From Halostagnicola kamekurae (GTDB lineage Archaea; Halobacteriota; Halobacteria; Halobacteriales; Natrialbaceae), in NCBI RefSeq assembly GCF_900116205.1, contig NZ_FOZS01000002.1, positions 558,001 to 622,000 of the forward strand: 64,000 nucleotides of DNA, in the 5' to 3' direction. The notes beneath the pieces were generated by a model, which had not been told where the DNA came from, did not search any database, and saw only the letters and a program-made list of their open reading frames with translations. Of this stretch, positions 1-8,972 are shown piece after piece. Each line of letters begins with the position of its first letter. Position 1 is the first letter of the stretch. The position numbers and the translations under genes are program-made.

Positions 1-33
1 ATCGTTTAGTTGACTCCCGCCGCAGGCTGTGCC

Positions 34-891
34 ATGACAATCGGCGTCATCGGCGGCAGCGGAATCTACGAGGCATTGCCTCTCGAGAACACGCGAACCG
101 AATCGATCTCGACCCCCTACGGCGAACCGACCGACGACGTCACGCTGGGCGAACTCGGCGGGCGTGAGGTCGCCTTCCTGCCGCGACACGGGAGCGACCA
201 CCAGCACACGCCGACCGACGTGTCCTACCGGGCGAACATCTACGCGCTCAAGGCGGCCGGCGTCGATCGAGTCATCGCCACCAACGCCGTCGGCAGCCTC
301 CGCGAGGACCTGCCGCCCCAGACGCTGGTCGTCCCCGACCAGATTTTCGATCGCACCAAACACCGTTCGCCGACGTTCTTCGGGGACGGCATGGTCGTCC
401 ACATGGGTTTCGCCAAGCCCTATTGCCCCGAAATGGTCGCCCACCTCGCCGAGTCCGCGCGGGAGGCGACGGATGCCCAGGTCGCCGAGAACGGCACGTA
501 CGTCTGTATCGAGGGCCCGCAGTTTTCGACGAAAGCCGAGAGCGAGTTCTACCGCGAGCAGGGCTGGGACGTCGTCGGGATGACGGCGATCCCCGAAGCC
601 AAACTCGCTCGAGAAGCTGAACTGAGCTACGCCACCGTCGCCGGCGTCACCGACTACGACGTCTGGAAGGAAGACAGCGAGGTCACCCTCGAGGAAGTCC
701 TCGAGAACGCCGAGGCCAATCAGGAGTCAATCAACGCGGTCATCGAGCGCGCGATCCGAACGATGCCCGACGACTTCGAGAGTCACGCCTGGTCGGCGCT
801 CGAGGGCACGATCAACACGCCGCCGGAAGCGATTCCAGCAGAGACTCGCGAACGCGTCGAGCTGTTAGCCGGTGAGTACCTCGAGGAATAA
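34..891 (+). CDS. mtnP: S-methyl-5'-thioadenosine phosphorylase (MTAP family)
   Basis: Cytosolic phosphorolysis of methylthioadenosine to adenine and 5-methylthioribose-1-phosphate (methionine and purine salvage). Seen: N-terminal MTIGVIGGSGIY (the GGSG phosphate loop), PRHG near residue 52, the NAVGSL stretch, EGPQFSTKAES, the substrate-pocket GMTAIPEA and TDYDVW with the paired aspartates typical of MTAP rather than guanosine/inosine phosphorylases. At 285 aa the length is normal for the family. I chose the ATG at 34 because homologous proteins start at this MTIGVIGG; an upstream in-frame TTG at 10 adds eight unlikely residues. It stands alone, convergent with the DUF35/thiolase pair. A purine nucleoside phosphorylase with broader specificity is the main alternative. 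Confidence 0.92.
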   Translation: MTIGVIGGSGIYEALPLENTRTESISTPYGEPTDDVTLGELGGREVAFLPRHGSDHQHTPTDVSYRANIYALKAAGVDRVIATNAVGSLREDLPPQTLVVPDQIFDRTKHRSPTFFGDGMVVHMGFAKPYCPEMVAHLAESAREATDAQVAENGTYVCIEGPQFSTKAESEFYREQGWDVVGMTAIPEAKLAREAELSYATVAGVTDYDVWKEDSEVTLEEVLENAEANQESINAVIERAIRTMPDDFESHAWSALEGTINTPPEAIPAETRERVELLAGEYLEE

Positions 892-934
892 GTCCGGTTG
901 ATCTGCGTCGGTCTCCAACGGCCGGCCGCCCGTT

Positions 935-1318
935 CTATCTCGGTTCGAACGTCAGCACTCGCTCACCGGTCGTCTCGGAGACGGCGACCGAAATCTCGAC
1001 CTTGAGGCCGTTTTCGATCGACTCGAGATCGATCCCGGCGACCTGCCCGGTTAGTCGAACCGGGCCGAAATCCGCGATCGCGGTCGCGTAGGGAGCGTCG
1101 TCCTCGAACGACGGCGTCGGGACGTGGGTGACGGTGAACGTCTCAATCGTCCCCGTTTGGGGCAACTGCTGGCGCGCGAGTTCAGTCGACCCACACTCCG
1201 GACACACTTGCCGCGGCGGAAGCGATCCGTGTCCGGTGGCACACTCGAGGAAGTACGCTTCGCCCTCCTCGGCGGCGTCGAGCCAGTCGTCGAATCCGGC
1301 GTCTCTAATCTCGCTCAT
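935..1318 (-). CDS. DUF35 OB-fold/zinc-ribbon protein, thiolase partner
   Basis: 127 aa. A rubredoxin-like zinc ribbon (C26, C39, C42, possibly H30; CPECGS motif) is followed by an OB-fold beta domain, the DUF35 arrangement. Members of this family are encoded beside thiolases. In the archaeal acetoacetyl-CoA thiolase/HMG-CoA synthase complex the DUF35 protein bridges the two enzymes and contributes to a shared CoA site (established for methanogen homologues). Here the start codon overlaps the thiolase stop by 4 bases (ATGA, 1315-1318), so translation is probably coupled. No HMG-CoA synthase gene is adjacent, so the partnership with thiolase is supported but the three-way complex is only inferred. 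Confidence 0.9.
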   Translation of the reverse strand: MSEIRDAGFDDWLDAAEEGEAYFLECATGHGSLPPRQVCPECGSTELARQQLPQTGTIETFTVTHVPTPSFEDDAPYATAIADFGPVRLTGQVAGIDLESIENGLKVEISVAVSETTGERVLTFEPR

Positions 1319-2481
1319 TCGACCACCTCCAGTACGTGAACCGTCGCAGACGCCACGGTTCCGCCCGCGTTGTGCGCGAGCGCGGTCGTCGCGTCGGGGA
1401 CGGCGTCGCTGTTTGCGTGTTCGTCCGCGAGCAGCGACGTGACTTCGGCGATCTGGGACGCCCCGGTCGCGCCGACGGGGTGGCCCTTCGCCTTCAGACC
1501 GCCCGAGAGGTTGATCGGCGTCTCGCCGTCCGCGGTCGTGCGTCCGTCTCGAGCGGCGGTGATCCCCTCGCCGATCGACTCTATGTCGAGGGCTTCGATG
1601 GCGAGCACCTCCGCGATCGTAAAGCAGTCGTGGACCTCGGCGAAGTCGATGTCGTTCGCGTCGATTCCGGCGTCTGAGTACGCCTCTTCGCCCGCCTCGC
1701 GAGCGGCGGGCGAGCGCGCGAGGTAGTCCCGATCGTGCAGGGCCATCCGATCGCCGCCCTGTCCGGTGCCCGTGATCGCGACCGGAGCGTCTATGTCGTG
1801 TTCCTCGGCGTATGATTCGCTGGTGAGCACGAGCGCCGCCGCGCCGTCGGAGATCGGACAGGAGTCGTACAACCCCAGCGGCGAGGAGACCTGCGGGGCC
1901 TCGAGTACGTCCTCGACCTCGATCGCGCGCTGGTACTGGGCCTTCTCGTTCTCGAGGGCGTTGTCGTGGTTCTTCACGGCGATGTGTGCGAGGTCCGCGT
2001 GCTCGCCGCCGTAGGTTTCGAAGTACGCCTGGGCCATCAGGGCGTAGGCGCCGGGGAAGGTCGTCCCGGCGCGGACCTCCCAGAGGTCGTCGGCGGCGAT
2101 GGCGAGCGCTTCGGTCGCGCCTGCGGTTCCGAGGTTCGTCATCCGCTCTGCACCGCCGACGAGGAGCACGTCGTCCTCGCCGTTTCGAATGCGCTTTACC
2201 GCGTCGGCGACCGCGACGCCGCTCGAGGCGCAGGCGGATTCGTACCGGGTCGCCGGTGCCTGTACCCCCGCGGCCTCGGCCATCAGCGGCCCCTGATGGC
2301 CCTGATGCTCGGACAGTTCACCCATGAAATTTCCATAGAGCACACCGTCGACGTCGGACCGGGCCACCCCACTTTTGTCGAACGCTTCGATGCTCGCCTG
2401 CCCGAAGAGATCCCGACTCGTCCGCTCGGGCACGTTTCCGAACGGCGTCAGGCCGACACCCGCAACTCGTACCTCGCTCAT
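1315..2481 (-). CDS. Thiolase family protein (acetyl-CoA C-acyltransferase, SCP-x type)
   Basis: 388 aa cytosolic thiolase. The nucleophile sits in ESACASSG (C84). An EVHDCF motif (the H-D-x-F signature of SCP-x/archaeal thiolases) and GGLKAKGHPVGATG with the catalytic His are present. The C-terminal HNAGGTVASA lacks the second catalytic Cys of classical bacterial thiolases, as is usual in this subgroup. It is the first gene of a two-gene operon with the DUF35 protein. Likely reactions are acetoacetyl-CoA formation for isoprenoid synthesis or beta-ketothiolysis in fatty-acid degradation; sequence alone does not separate these. A possible promoter (GTTAATAT on the transcribed strand) lies about 25 bases upstream of the ATG. 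Confidence 0.9.
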   Translation of the reverse strand: MSEVRVAGVGLTPFGNVPERTSRDLFGQASIEAFDKSGVARSDVDGVLYGNFMGELSEHQGHQGPLMAEAAGVQAPATRYESACASSGVAVADAVKRIRNGEDDVLLVGGAERMTNLGTAGATEALAIAADDLWEVRAGTTFPGAYALMAQAYFETYGGEHADLAHIAVKNHDNALENEKAQYQRAIEVEDVLEAPQVSSPLGLYDSCPISDGAAALVLTSESYAEEHDIDAPVAITGTGQGGDRMALHDRDYLARSPAAREAGEEAYSDAGIDANDIDFAEVHDCFTIAEVLAIEALDIESIGEGITAARDGRTTADGETPINLSGGLKAKGHPVGATGASQIAEVTSLLADEHANSDAVPDATTALAHNAGGTVASATVHVLEVVE

Positions 2482-2647
2482 GACACACTCTACCGCACCG
2501 ACGGGTTAATATCCCGCGGTTACTCCACCGTTCGGGTTCACGGTATGTCTCGAGATCGGAACTAATCGACGAATAGAGCCGATCCAGAAGGAGACGAGCC
2601 GACCCCGCCTACCCCAGAAAGAATCCTGTGGCCCGCGAGTCGCGGGC

Positions 2648-3985
2648 TCAGAGCGCGTCGGAGACCTCGCCGAGTACGTCCGTCTCGACGAAGACGACGA
2701 CGTGGTCGCCCGCCTCCACGGTCGTCTCGCCGCGCGGGGTGATCAGTTCGCCGTCTCGAGCGATCGCCCCGATCACCACGCCGTTCGGGAGATCCGCGAT
2801 CACGTCGCGGATTCGGTTGTCGTGGAGGAGACTGTCCTGACCGACTTCGATCTCGAGGACCTCTGCCCGGTCGGACTCGAGCATCGCGATGTTTTCGGTG
2901 CGGTGTGCGTGGGTGAACCGGGTGATCTCCTCGGAGGTGACCAGCCGCGGGTTGACCGCGACGTCGATGCCGACGGTCTCGAAGAGGTCGACGTACTCGC
3001 CGTACTCGACGATGCCGATGGTTCGCTCGACGCCGATGCGCTTTGCGAGCAACGAGACGAGCAGGTTCTTCTCGTCGCTGTCGAGCGCCGCGACGACGAT
3101 GTCCGACTCGTCGATGTGCTCGCGGACGAGAAAGTCGATGTCTGTCGCGTCGCTCTCTAACACCAGCGTGTCCGGCAGACACTCTGCGAGTTCGCGGGCG
3201 CGGTCGTGGTCTTGCTCGATCAGCCGCGGAGAGAGTCCCTCTTCCTCGAACAGTCGGGCGGTTTGATAGCCGATCTCGCTGCCGCCGACGATGACGATCT
3301 CGCTCGCGTCCTCGAGCGTCGGCGTTGGGGTCAACGACCCGGCGAAGCGACGCACGCTCTCGGTGGAGCCGATGACGACGACGGCGTCGCCGGCTTCGAT
3401 GACCGTCTCGCCGGTCGGGATAACGACGTCGCCGTTTCGAAAGAGCGCCGCGAACGTCAGCGATTCGTATCGATCGGCCTTCGCGACCGTGTCGCCGGCG
3501 ATCGGGCTGTCCGGCTCGATTTCGAACTCCGCCATCTGGACGAGTCCGTCCCCGAAGGTATCGACGTCGTGTGCGTTCGGGAGGCCGGCGATCTTCACGA
3601 TCGTCTCTGCGGTGTGGAGGTTCGTACAGACCATGAAGTCGACGCCGAACGCGCCCTCGGCGTGCTCCCAGGTCTCTAACAGCGTCGTGTCCTTCACGCG
3701 AGCGATCGTGAACGGGTCGTCGAGGGTTTTGGCCGCGCCGCAGACGACGATGTTCGTCTCGTCGATGTCGGTGCTCGCGATGACCATATCCGCTGCCTCG
3801 ACGTCCGCCTCCACGAGAGTTCCCCGCGTCGTTCCGTCGCCCTCGATGGCGAGTACGTCGAGCGAGTACGTGAGCGATTCGATGCGCTCTTCGTCGGTGT
3901 CGACGACGACGACCTCGTGGTCGTCAGCGAGCCCCGCCGCGATGTTCGAACCGACTTCGCCCGCTCCGACGATGATTACGCGCAC
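2648..3985 (-). CDS. trkA: Trk potassium uptake regulator TrkA (two RCK_N/RCK_C modules)
   Basis: 445 aa peripheral membrane protein that gates a TrkH-type K+ channel in response to NAD(H)/nucleotides. It has two tandem modules. Module 1 starts at residue 1 with MRVIIVGAGEVGSNIA (intact GxGxxG Rossmann loop) and has an RCK_C domain at about 130-215. Module 2 starts near 225 with the glycine loop IVIVGGSEIG and has a second RCK_C domain to the C-terminus. The start codon is GTG (3985-3983). No trkH lies in the window, so its partner is encoded elsewhere; haloarchaea often carry several trkA paralogues. Monocistronic here, with a 166-base gap before the thiolase gene. Confidence 0.93.
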   Translation of the reverse strand: MRVIIVGAGEVGSNIAAGLADDHEVVVVDTDEERIESLTYSLDVLAIEGDGTTRGTLVEADVEAADMVIASTDIDETNIVVCGAAKTLDDPFTIARVKDTTLLETWEHAEGAFGVDFMVCTNLHTAETIVKIAGLPNAHDVDTFGDGLVQMAEFEIEPDSPIAGDTVAKADRYESLTFAALFRNGDVVIPTGETVIEAGDAVVVIGSTESVRRFAGSLTPTPTLEDASEIVIVGGSEIGYQTARLFEEEGLSPRLIEQDHDRARELAECLPDTLVLESDATDIDFLVREHIDESDIVVAALDSDEKNLLVSLLAKRIGVERTIGIVEYGEYVDLFETVGIDVAVNPRLVTSEEITRFTHAHRTENIAMLESDRAEVLEIEVGQDSLLHDNRIRDVIADLPNGVVIGAIARDGELITPRGETTVEAGDHVVVFVETDVLGEVSDAL

Positions 3986-4168
3986 GCGAGCGCCACCTGC
4001 AACATACGAACGGCTATTCGACGGAGGTGTAAGTCCGTTTCCATCGTCGAGGTCGCATTTTGTCGGCTCGACAAGAGTTGGATTTCGTCGACTTGACGAG
4101 AGCCGCGAGGTCCCGGTTCGTCGGTTCCGAGCGGTACTGAACGGTACCGATCGGTCGAATCCGGTCGG

Positions 4169-4699
4169 TCAGGGCATCTCGTGAACCGTCAGTTCGACGT
4201 CTCGTTGCTCCCCTTCGATATCGGCGACCAGCCGCCTGACGACGCCGCGTGCTTCCTCGAGAAGTCGCGGCTGTACCTTCCCGACGACCCAATCGAGCGA
4301 GACGAACGGCGGCAGCGAGATCGCGTTTCCGTCAGCCGAGTGAGGGTCGTAGACCGCCTCGAAGTAGATCCGGCTGGCCGTTTCGACCCCGTCCGGGGCC
4401 GCCTCGGGCTCGGCCTCGACCCGCCACGTGCCGCGGGCGTCGAGGTCCTTGCGAAGCTCCCACTCGAGCGTGTGGGGATCGTCGACGGCGACGACCTCCG
4501 AGCGGGCGGTGTACCCGAGTTTCCACCAGGTGAGCCGAAGGTCGTAGACCGAGCCAACGCCGTTCTCGTCGCCCTCGCGGCGCTTGCGAACGGACTCGAG
4601 GTGCTCCGTGTATCGGTGATAGTCGGTAAAGGAGACGACGAACGGGAACACGTCCGCCGGCGGCCGGTGGGCGACGGTGCTGAGGAGGATCCTGTCCAC
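4169..4699 (-). CDS. SRPBCC-family (START/polyketide-cyclase-like) protein
   Basis: 176 aa. Helix-grip fold signature: an N-terminal beta strand, then RPPADVFPFVVSFTDYHRY, a middle GVGSVYDL strand and DPHTLEWEL, matching the polyketide cyclase/dehydrase group that binds hydrophobic ligands. The start is GTG at 4699; no nearer ATG restores the conserved N-terminus. It is divergent from the FAD protein at 4859, leaving a 159-base shared control region. The ligand and role are unknown. Many haloarchaeal genomes carry such single-domain proteins of unassigned function. Confidence 0.82.
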   Translation of the reverse strand: MDRILLSTVAHRPPADVFPFVVSFTDYHRYTEHLESVRKRREGDENGVGSVYDLRLTWWKLGYTARSEVVAVDDPHTLEWELRKDLDARGTWRVEAEPEAAPDGVETASRIYFEAVYDPHSADGNAISLPPFVSLDWVVGKVQPRLLEEARGVVRRLVADIEGEQRDVELTVHEMP

Positions 4700-4830
4700 G
4701 ATCCGGCTATGGCACCGCCGAACGTAAGGATTTTCGAATGGTCGCGACCGGTCGTTTGCGCCGTTAGTTGGCTATCCGCGCCCGTCAGTTCGAGCGATCC
4801 ATTCCGTCGATCAGCCCGTTTCACTACATT

Positions 4831-4838
4831 TCTATATG
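4831..4838 (+). promoter_or_regulatory. TATA box of the FAD oxidoreductase gene
   Basis: TCTATATG centred about 24 bases before the ATG at 4859. This is the spacing expected for a leaderless haloarchaeal transcript that starts at or next to the start codon. Confidence 0.45.
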
Positions 4839-4858
4839 CCGGCCGAGAACACCGGCGC

Positions 4859-5596
4859 ATGCGAGACATCTGTATCGTCGGCGGCGGCGTCGCCGGACTC
4901 GCCGCGTCGATCTTCACCGCTCGAGCGGGACTGGACACCATCGTAGTCGACGGCGGAGAATCGATCCTCGCGCGCAACGCCAGCCTCGAGAACTACCCGG
5001 GCTTTCCCGACGGGGTCGACGCCCGGCGGTACCTGCGTCTCGTCCACGAACAGGCACAGAGCGCGGGCGTCACCGTCGAACTCGGGCGCGTCTCGAGCGT
5101 CGAGCGGATCGAGGAGACGGATCCAGAATCGGGGTTCGTCCTCGAAACCGACGGCGGGGACCCGATCGAGGCCGAGCGGGTGATCGCGGCCTCGTGGTCG
5201 GACAGCGAGTACCTGGTTCCCCTCGATGTCGGCCGTATCCAGCGCGGGAGCAAACACTACGTGAGCGTCGACGATGACGGCCGAACCGCCGTCGAGGGCG
5301 TCTACGCGGCGGGACGGGTCGCCGGCGAGCCACACCAAACGATCGTCGCCGCCGGCCACGGCGCGAAGGTCGCGCTTTCGGCGATCCACGATTCGGACGT
5401 CAACTTCTATCACGACTGGGTCGTCCCCGAGGGCTATTTCACCGGCCGCGGTCGGGACGTGCCACCGGGCTGTGAGGAAATCGACGACGAGGAACGACGA
5501 GAACGTGACGCAGCGGCCCGAGAGACGATCCTCGAGGCCTTCGCGGAACCGCTCGCGGAGAAACCGACGATGCATCCCAGCGTCGACCGGGAGTAA
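4859..5596 (+). CDS. Small FAD-dependent NAD(P)-type oxidoreductase, thioredoxin-reductase-like
   Basis: 245 aa. The N-terminal MRDICIVGGGVAGLAAS is a classic GxGxxG dinucleotide site, followed by E/D-rich VVDGG and the NYPGFPDG segment seen in thioredoxin-reductase relatives. The C-terminal GVYAAGRVAG...IVAAGHG is the second FAD contact. At 245 aa it is well below the ~310 aa of thioredoxin reductase: the central NADPH-binding domain and its CxxC pair are absent, so it cannot be a normal TrxR. Haloarchaea commonly carry this compact form with unknown substrate. I chose the ATG at 4859 because the frame remains open upstream only as antisense to the SRPBCC gene. Confidence 0.85.
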   Translation: MRDICIVGGGVAGLAASIFTARAGLDTIVVDGGESILARNASLENYPGFPDGVDARRYLRLVHEQAQSAGVTVELGRVSSVERIEETDPESGFVLETDGGDPIEAERVIAASWSDSEYLVPLDVGRIQRGSKHYVSVDDDGRTAVEGVYAAGRVAGEPHQTIVAAGHGAKVALSAIHDSDVNFYHDWVVPEGYFTGRGRDVPPGCEEIDDEERRERDAAARETILEAFAEPLAEKPTMHPSVDRE

Positions 5597-5754
5597 TACG
5601 GAATCCTGTCTACGGACCAATTTCGCGGGATGACTGTCTGAATCCCTCACCGGTACGCTCGACGATCGTCGTGTTCTGTTTGCCCCCACTCGCGCTGTCG
5701 GAGCCGTTTCGGTGATCGCGTTCGGGACCGGCGACCTGTCTGCTCTGTCGACGT

Positions 5755-6813
5755 TCAGTCGGAACTCCGGTGGCTCCCCTTTCGCAGCTTTTTGTATCCC
5801 GCGTACGCCGCGATCCCGGCGAGGAGAGCCGCGCCCAGTATCGAGGTTCGATTTTTCTCTCGCTGTCGAATTCTGGTATAGAGGCTCGAGTCGGCGACAT
5901 AGCCGTCGTATCTCCCCCGTTGTTCGAGACCGTCCGCGGAGTCCGCGAGAGAGCCCGACGACTCCTCGAGCGTGTTGTGCTCTCGCGGTAGCGGTCGCTG
6001 ATCCGCTCGCTGCTGATCGGCGAACACCGCCTTCATGAGCGCGTCCATCAGCTTCGGGGCGTACTGGCCGAGAACGGACAGTTGTTTCCCGCCCGCGCCC
6101 ACGGTCACGTCGCGCTGTGGGTGTTCCGCGGCGTGGAGGATCGCTCGTGCAGGGACTTCCGGTGCGTAGACGGGCGGCGGAAGCGTCGCCGCGTCGTCCA
6201 TGTAGTTTTTCGCGTGCTCGGGGTACGGCGTGTCGATCGAACCCGGTTTAACGAGCGTCACCGAGATGGGTGTGCCCGCGTCCTCGAGTTCCATCCGTAA
6301 CGCGTCGGTGAAGGCTTTGACGGCGTGTTTGGACGCCGAGTAACTACCCTGAAACAACAGGGAGCGGTCGGAGACGACGCTGCCGATGTTGATGATCGTT
6401 CCGTCGCGGTCTTTCAGTCGATCGACGGCCTCGAGCGAGCCATAGACGACTCCCCAGAGGTTGGTCTCGAACTGTTCGTGCATCTCCTCGACGGGGATGT
6501 CCTCGAGTCTACCGTAGATAGGGACCGCAGCACCGTTGATCCAGGTGTGAAAGCCGCCGTAGACGTCCTCGGCGACGCGTGCGATCTCGCGTACGTCGTC
6601 GCGGTCACTCACGTCGGCGACGACGTACTCGGCGTCGCCGCCGTCCTCGATAATTTCCTCGCACAACGCCTCGAGCGCGTCCTCACTGCGCGCGGCGAGT
6701 ACCACGCGCGCCCCTCGATCCGCTGCCATCCGCGCGGTCGTCAGTCCGATCCCCGACGACGCGCCGGTGATCACGATCACTTGCTCCTCGAGGGGCGTTT
6801 TGGCGCTGTTCAT
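5755..6813 (-). CDS. SDR-family oxidoreductase with C-terminal membrane anchor
   Basis: 352 aa. Classical SDR core: TGASSGIG (cofactor loop) near residue 15, an INGAA motif in place of the usual NNAG, an IGSV strand with the catalytic Ser, YSASK (Tyr-x3-Lys), then KPGSIDTP. The core ends near residue 265. A polar, Gln/Arg-rich linker follows, then a single hydrophobic segment (ILGAALLAGIAAYAGY) with a basic tail, so the protein is probably tail-anchored with the enzyme in the cytosol. I chose the ATG at 6813; an alternative ATG at 6840 adds nine residues. It is divergent from coaBC. The substrate is unknown; the SDR type fits sugars, steroids/retinoids or ketones. Confidence 0.88.
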   Translation of the reverse strand: MNSAKTPLEEQVIVITGASSGIGLTTARMAADRGARVVLAARSEDALEALCEEIIEDGGDAEYVVADVSDRDDVREIARVAEDVYGGFHTWINGAAVPIYGRLEDIPVEEMHEQFETNLWGVVYGSLEAVDRLKDRDGTIINIGSVVSDRSLLFQGSYSASKHAVKAFTDALRMELEDAGTPISVTLVKPGSIDTPYPEHAKNYMDDAATLPPPVYAPEVPARAILHAAEHPQRDVTVGAGGKQLSVLGQYAPKLMDALMKAVFADQQRADQRPLPREHNTLEESSGSLADSADGLEQRGRYDGYVADSSLYTRIRQREKNRTSILGAALLAGIAAYAGYKKLRKGSHRSSD

Positions 6814-6984
6814 CGTTGGACTCGGTTGAATAGAATTCATCACTCGGACGCAGGCTCCAACGCGCTTGCCATCGACGCCTGTATTCGCATGCCGAGTGAA
6901 TCGGCGGCTGTGACGAGCAATCGAGGGGTACCATCTGCGGAGCCTCGCTACGCTTAACATACCTCCCCCGAGAAAGGCAAACGA

Positions 6985-8217
6985 ATGCTCGAGGGAGTCA
7001 ACGTCGCGCTCGGAGTGTCCGGATCGATCGCCGCCGTCAAAACGGTCGAACTCGCCCACGAGTTGCGACGCCGGGGCGCGAGCGTTCGCGCCGTGATGAC
7101 CGACAGCGCTCGCGGCATCGTCCACCCGTGGGCGCTCGAGTTCGCCACCGATCGCGACGTCGTCACCGAGATCACGGGCGGCGTCGAGCACGTCGACCTC
7201 TGCGGCTACGACGGCTGGGCCGACGTCCTGCTGATCGCGCCGGCGACCGCGAACACGGTCGGAAAGATCGCCGGGGCGGTCGACGACACGCCGGTGACGA
7301 CCTGCGCAACCACCGCCCTGGGCGCGGACACGCCGGTCGTGATCGCCCCCGCGATGCACGAACCGATGTACGACCACCCGGGGGTTCTTGAGGCGATCGA
7401 CACCGTCGAAGACTGGGGCGTCTCGTTCGTCGATCCGCGGATCGAAGAGGGGAAAGCGAAGATCGCCAGTGAGGCGGCCATCGTCTGCGAGACCGCTCGA
7501 GCCACGGGCGAGCGGCCGCTCGAGGGCGAACGCGTCGTCGTCACCAGCGGCGCGACGAGCGAGCCGATCGATCCCGTCCGCGTGCTGACGAACCGATCGT
7601 CGGGACGGATGGGGCGGGCCGTCGCGCGGGCCTGTTACGTCCATGGTGCGGACGTGACGCTCGTCCACGGCCACGTCGGACCACACTCGCTCGAGGGGTC
7701 GTCGCCGGTCGCCGGTCTCTCGGCGGGCGAGGACGGGGTGGCGCTTCCGTATGCGAACGTCGAGCAGGTCGAAACCGCCGCGGAGTTGCTCGAGGCGACG
7801 CTCGAGGCGTGTTCGGCGGCCGACGCGCTCGTCTCGACGGCGGCGATCGGCGACTACACGCTCGAGCCAAGCGAGGAGAAGCTTCGTTCGGGGGCGGAAC
7901 GAACCCTCGACCTCGAGCCGACGGCGAAGGTTATCGACGAAGTGAGAAAGAGCCAGCCGACGCTGCCGATCGTCGGCTTCAAGACCGAAACGAGCGGCGA
8001 CGACGGGGCGATGATCGAAGCGGCTCGAGAGACGTTAGCGCGGGCGGGCCTGGCGTTCGTCGTCGCCAACGACGCGAGCGTGATGGGCTCCGACCGAACG
8101 CGGGCGCTGCTCGTCCACGAGGAGAACGCGGCCCGCTACGAGGGGACGAAAGCCGACCTCGGCGCGGAGATCGCCGACTCGCTCGCCGTCGTGCTCGGGG
8201 ACGACCCTTCGAGCTAA
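6985..8217 (+). CDS. coaBC: Bifunctional phosphopantothenoylcysteine decarboxylase/phosphopantothenate-cysteine ligase
   Basis: 410 aa enzyme joining cysteine to 4'-phosphopantothenate and decarboxylating the product in CoA synthesis. The N-terminal CoaC flavoprotein half (about 1-185) shows LGVSGSIAAVK, the ATANTVGKIA segment and PAMHEPMYDHP, the archaeal form of the PAMNxxM substrate motif. The CoaB half begins near 188 with VVTSGATSEPIDPVRVLTNRSSG (split here by eye at the NxSSG clamp) and retains AAIGDY and the KVIDEVRK lysine region. Fused CoaBC is normal for archaea. A CTTAACATA TATA-like element sits about 24 bases before the ATG, consistent with a leaderless transcript. Confidence 0.95.
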   Translation: MLEGVNVALGVSGSIAAVKTVELAHELRRRGASVRAVMTDSARGIVHPWALEFATDRDVVTEITGGVEHVDLCGYDGWADVLLIAPATANTVGKIAGAVDDTPVTTCATTALGADTPVVIAPAMHEPMYDHPGVLEAIDTVEDWGVSFVDPRIEEGKAKIASEAAIVCETARATGERPLEGERVVVTSGATSEPIDPVRVLTNRSSGRMGRAVARACYVHGADVTLVHGHVGPHSLEGSSPVAGLSAGEDGVALPYANVEQVETAAELLEATLEACSAADALVSTAAIGDYTLEPSEEKLRSGAERTLDLEPTAKVIDEVRKSQPTLPIVGFKTETSGDDGAMIEAARETLARAGLAFVVANDASVMGSDRTRALLVHEENAARYEGTKADLGAEIADSLAVVLGDDPSS

Positions 8218-8319
8218 CGGCGACCGGTTTCGACGGTCTCGAACTATCGGATCGGCAACGAATCCGCCCGACGATCCGTGGATCGTCAACTTTTACTCCC
8301 CAACCGACCCATCCACGAC

Positions 8320-8886
8320 ATGGATAAGTTACAGCGGTCGTTACTCGAGGCCCCGATCATCGAGAAAGACGGCTACCACTACTTCGTCCATCCGATCAGC
8401 GACGGGGTGCCGAAACTCGATCCGGGCCTGTTACGTGAGATCGTCATCCGGATCATCCGAAAGGCGAAACTCGAGGAGGTCGACCGCATCGTCACGCCGG
8501 CGGCCATGGGGATTCACATCTCCACCGCCGTCTCGCTGATGACTGATATCCCGCTTACGGTGATTCGAAAGCGAGAGTACGGACTCGAAGACGAAGTCGC
8601 GATCTCCCAGCAGACCGGCTACTCGGAAAACGAGATGTACATCAACGACGTTCGCGAGGGCGAACGCGTCCTCGTCCTCGACGACGTGCTCTCGACCGGC
8701 GGCACGCTGGCCGCGGTCCTCGAGGCGCTCGACGAGATCGGCGCGGAGGTCGTCGACACGGTCGCGGTCATCAAGAAGGTCGGCGGCGAGAACAAGGTCG
8801 AAGACGTCGATCACCACGTCAAAACCCTCGTCAACGTCGACGTCGTCGACGGGGAGGTCGTGATCGTCGACGAAGACGGCGACTGA
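8320..8886 (+). CDS. hpt: Hypoxanthine/guanine phosphoribosyltransferase (archaeal HGPRTase)
   Basis: 188 aa cytosolic purine-salvage enzyme that transfers ribose-5-phosphate from PRPP to hypoxanthine/guanine (some haloarchaeal members prefer adenine). Start [16 protein letters not shown], then the AAMGIH segment, a flexible-loop region with REYGLEDE, the PRPP motif [14 protein letters not shown] and a typical VAVIKKVGG. Length is normal. I chose the ATG at 8320 over an in-frame GTG at 8278 because the protein family begins exactly here and a TATA-like ACTTTTACT lies about 28 bases upstream. Confidence 0.93.
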   Translation: MDKLQRSLLEAPIIEKDGYHYFVHPISDGVPKLDPGLLREIVIRIIRKAKLEEVDRIVTPAAMGIHISTAVSLMTDIPLTVIRKREYGLEDEVAISQQTGYSENEMYINDVREGERVLVLDDVLSTGGTLAAVLEALDEIGAEVVDTVAVIKKVGGENKVEDVDHHVKTLVNVDVVDGEVVIVDEDGD

Positions 8887-8972
8887 TCGCACCGCTCGAG
8901 CGGCGACCGACGCAATCTTTAATTCGGCCTGAGATAACACCTTGATGTGTACGCGAGTCACGCGGTTGGTTC

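Noticed and set aside
4181-4858. Extension of the FAD protein by 226 residues upstream
   Set aside because: It runs antisense to the SRPBCC gene. The Rossmann start at 4859 and a TATA box 24 bases upstream fix the real start.
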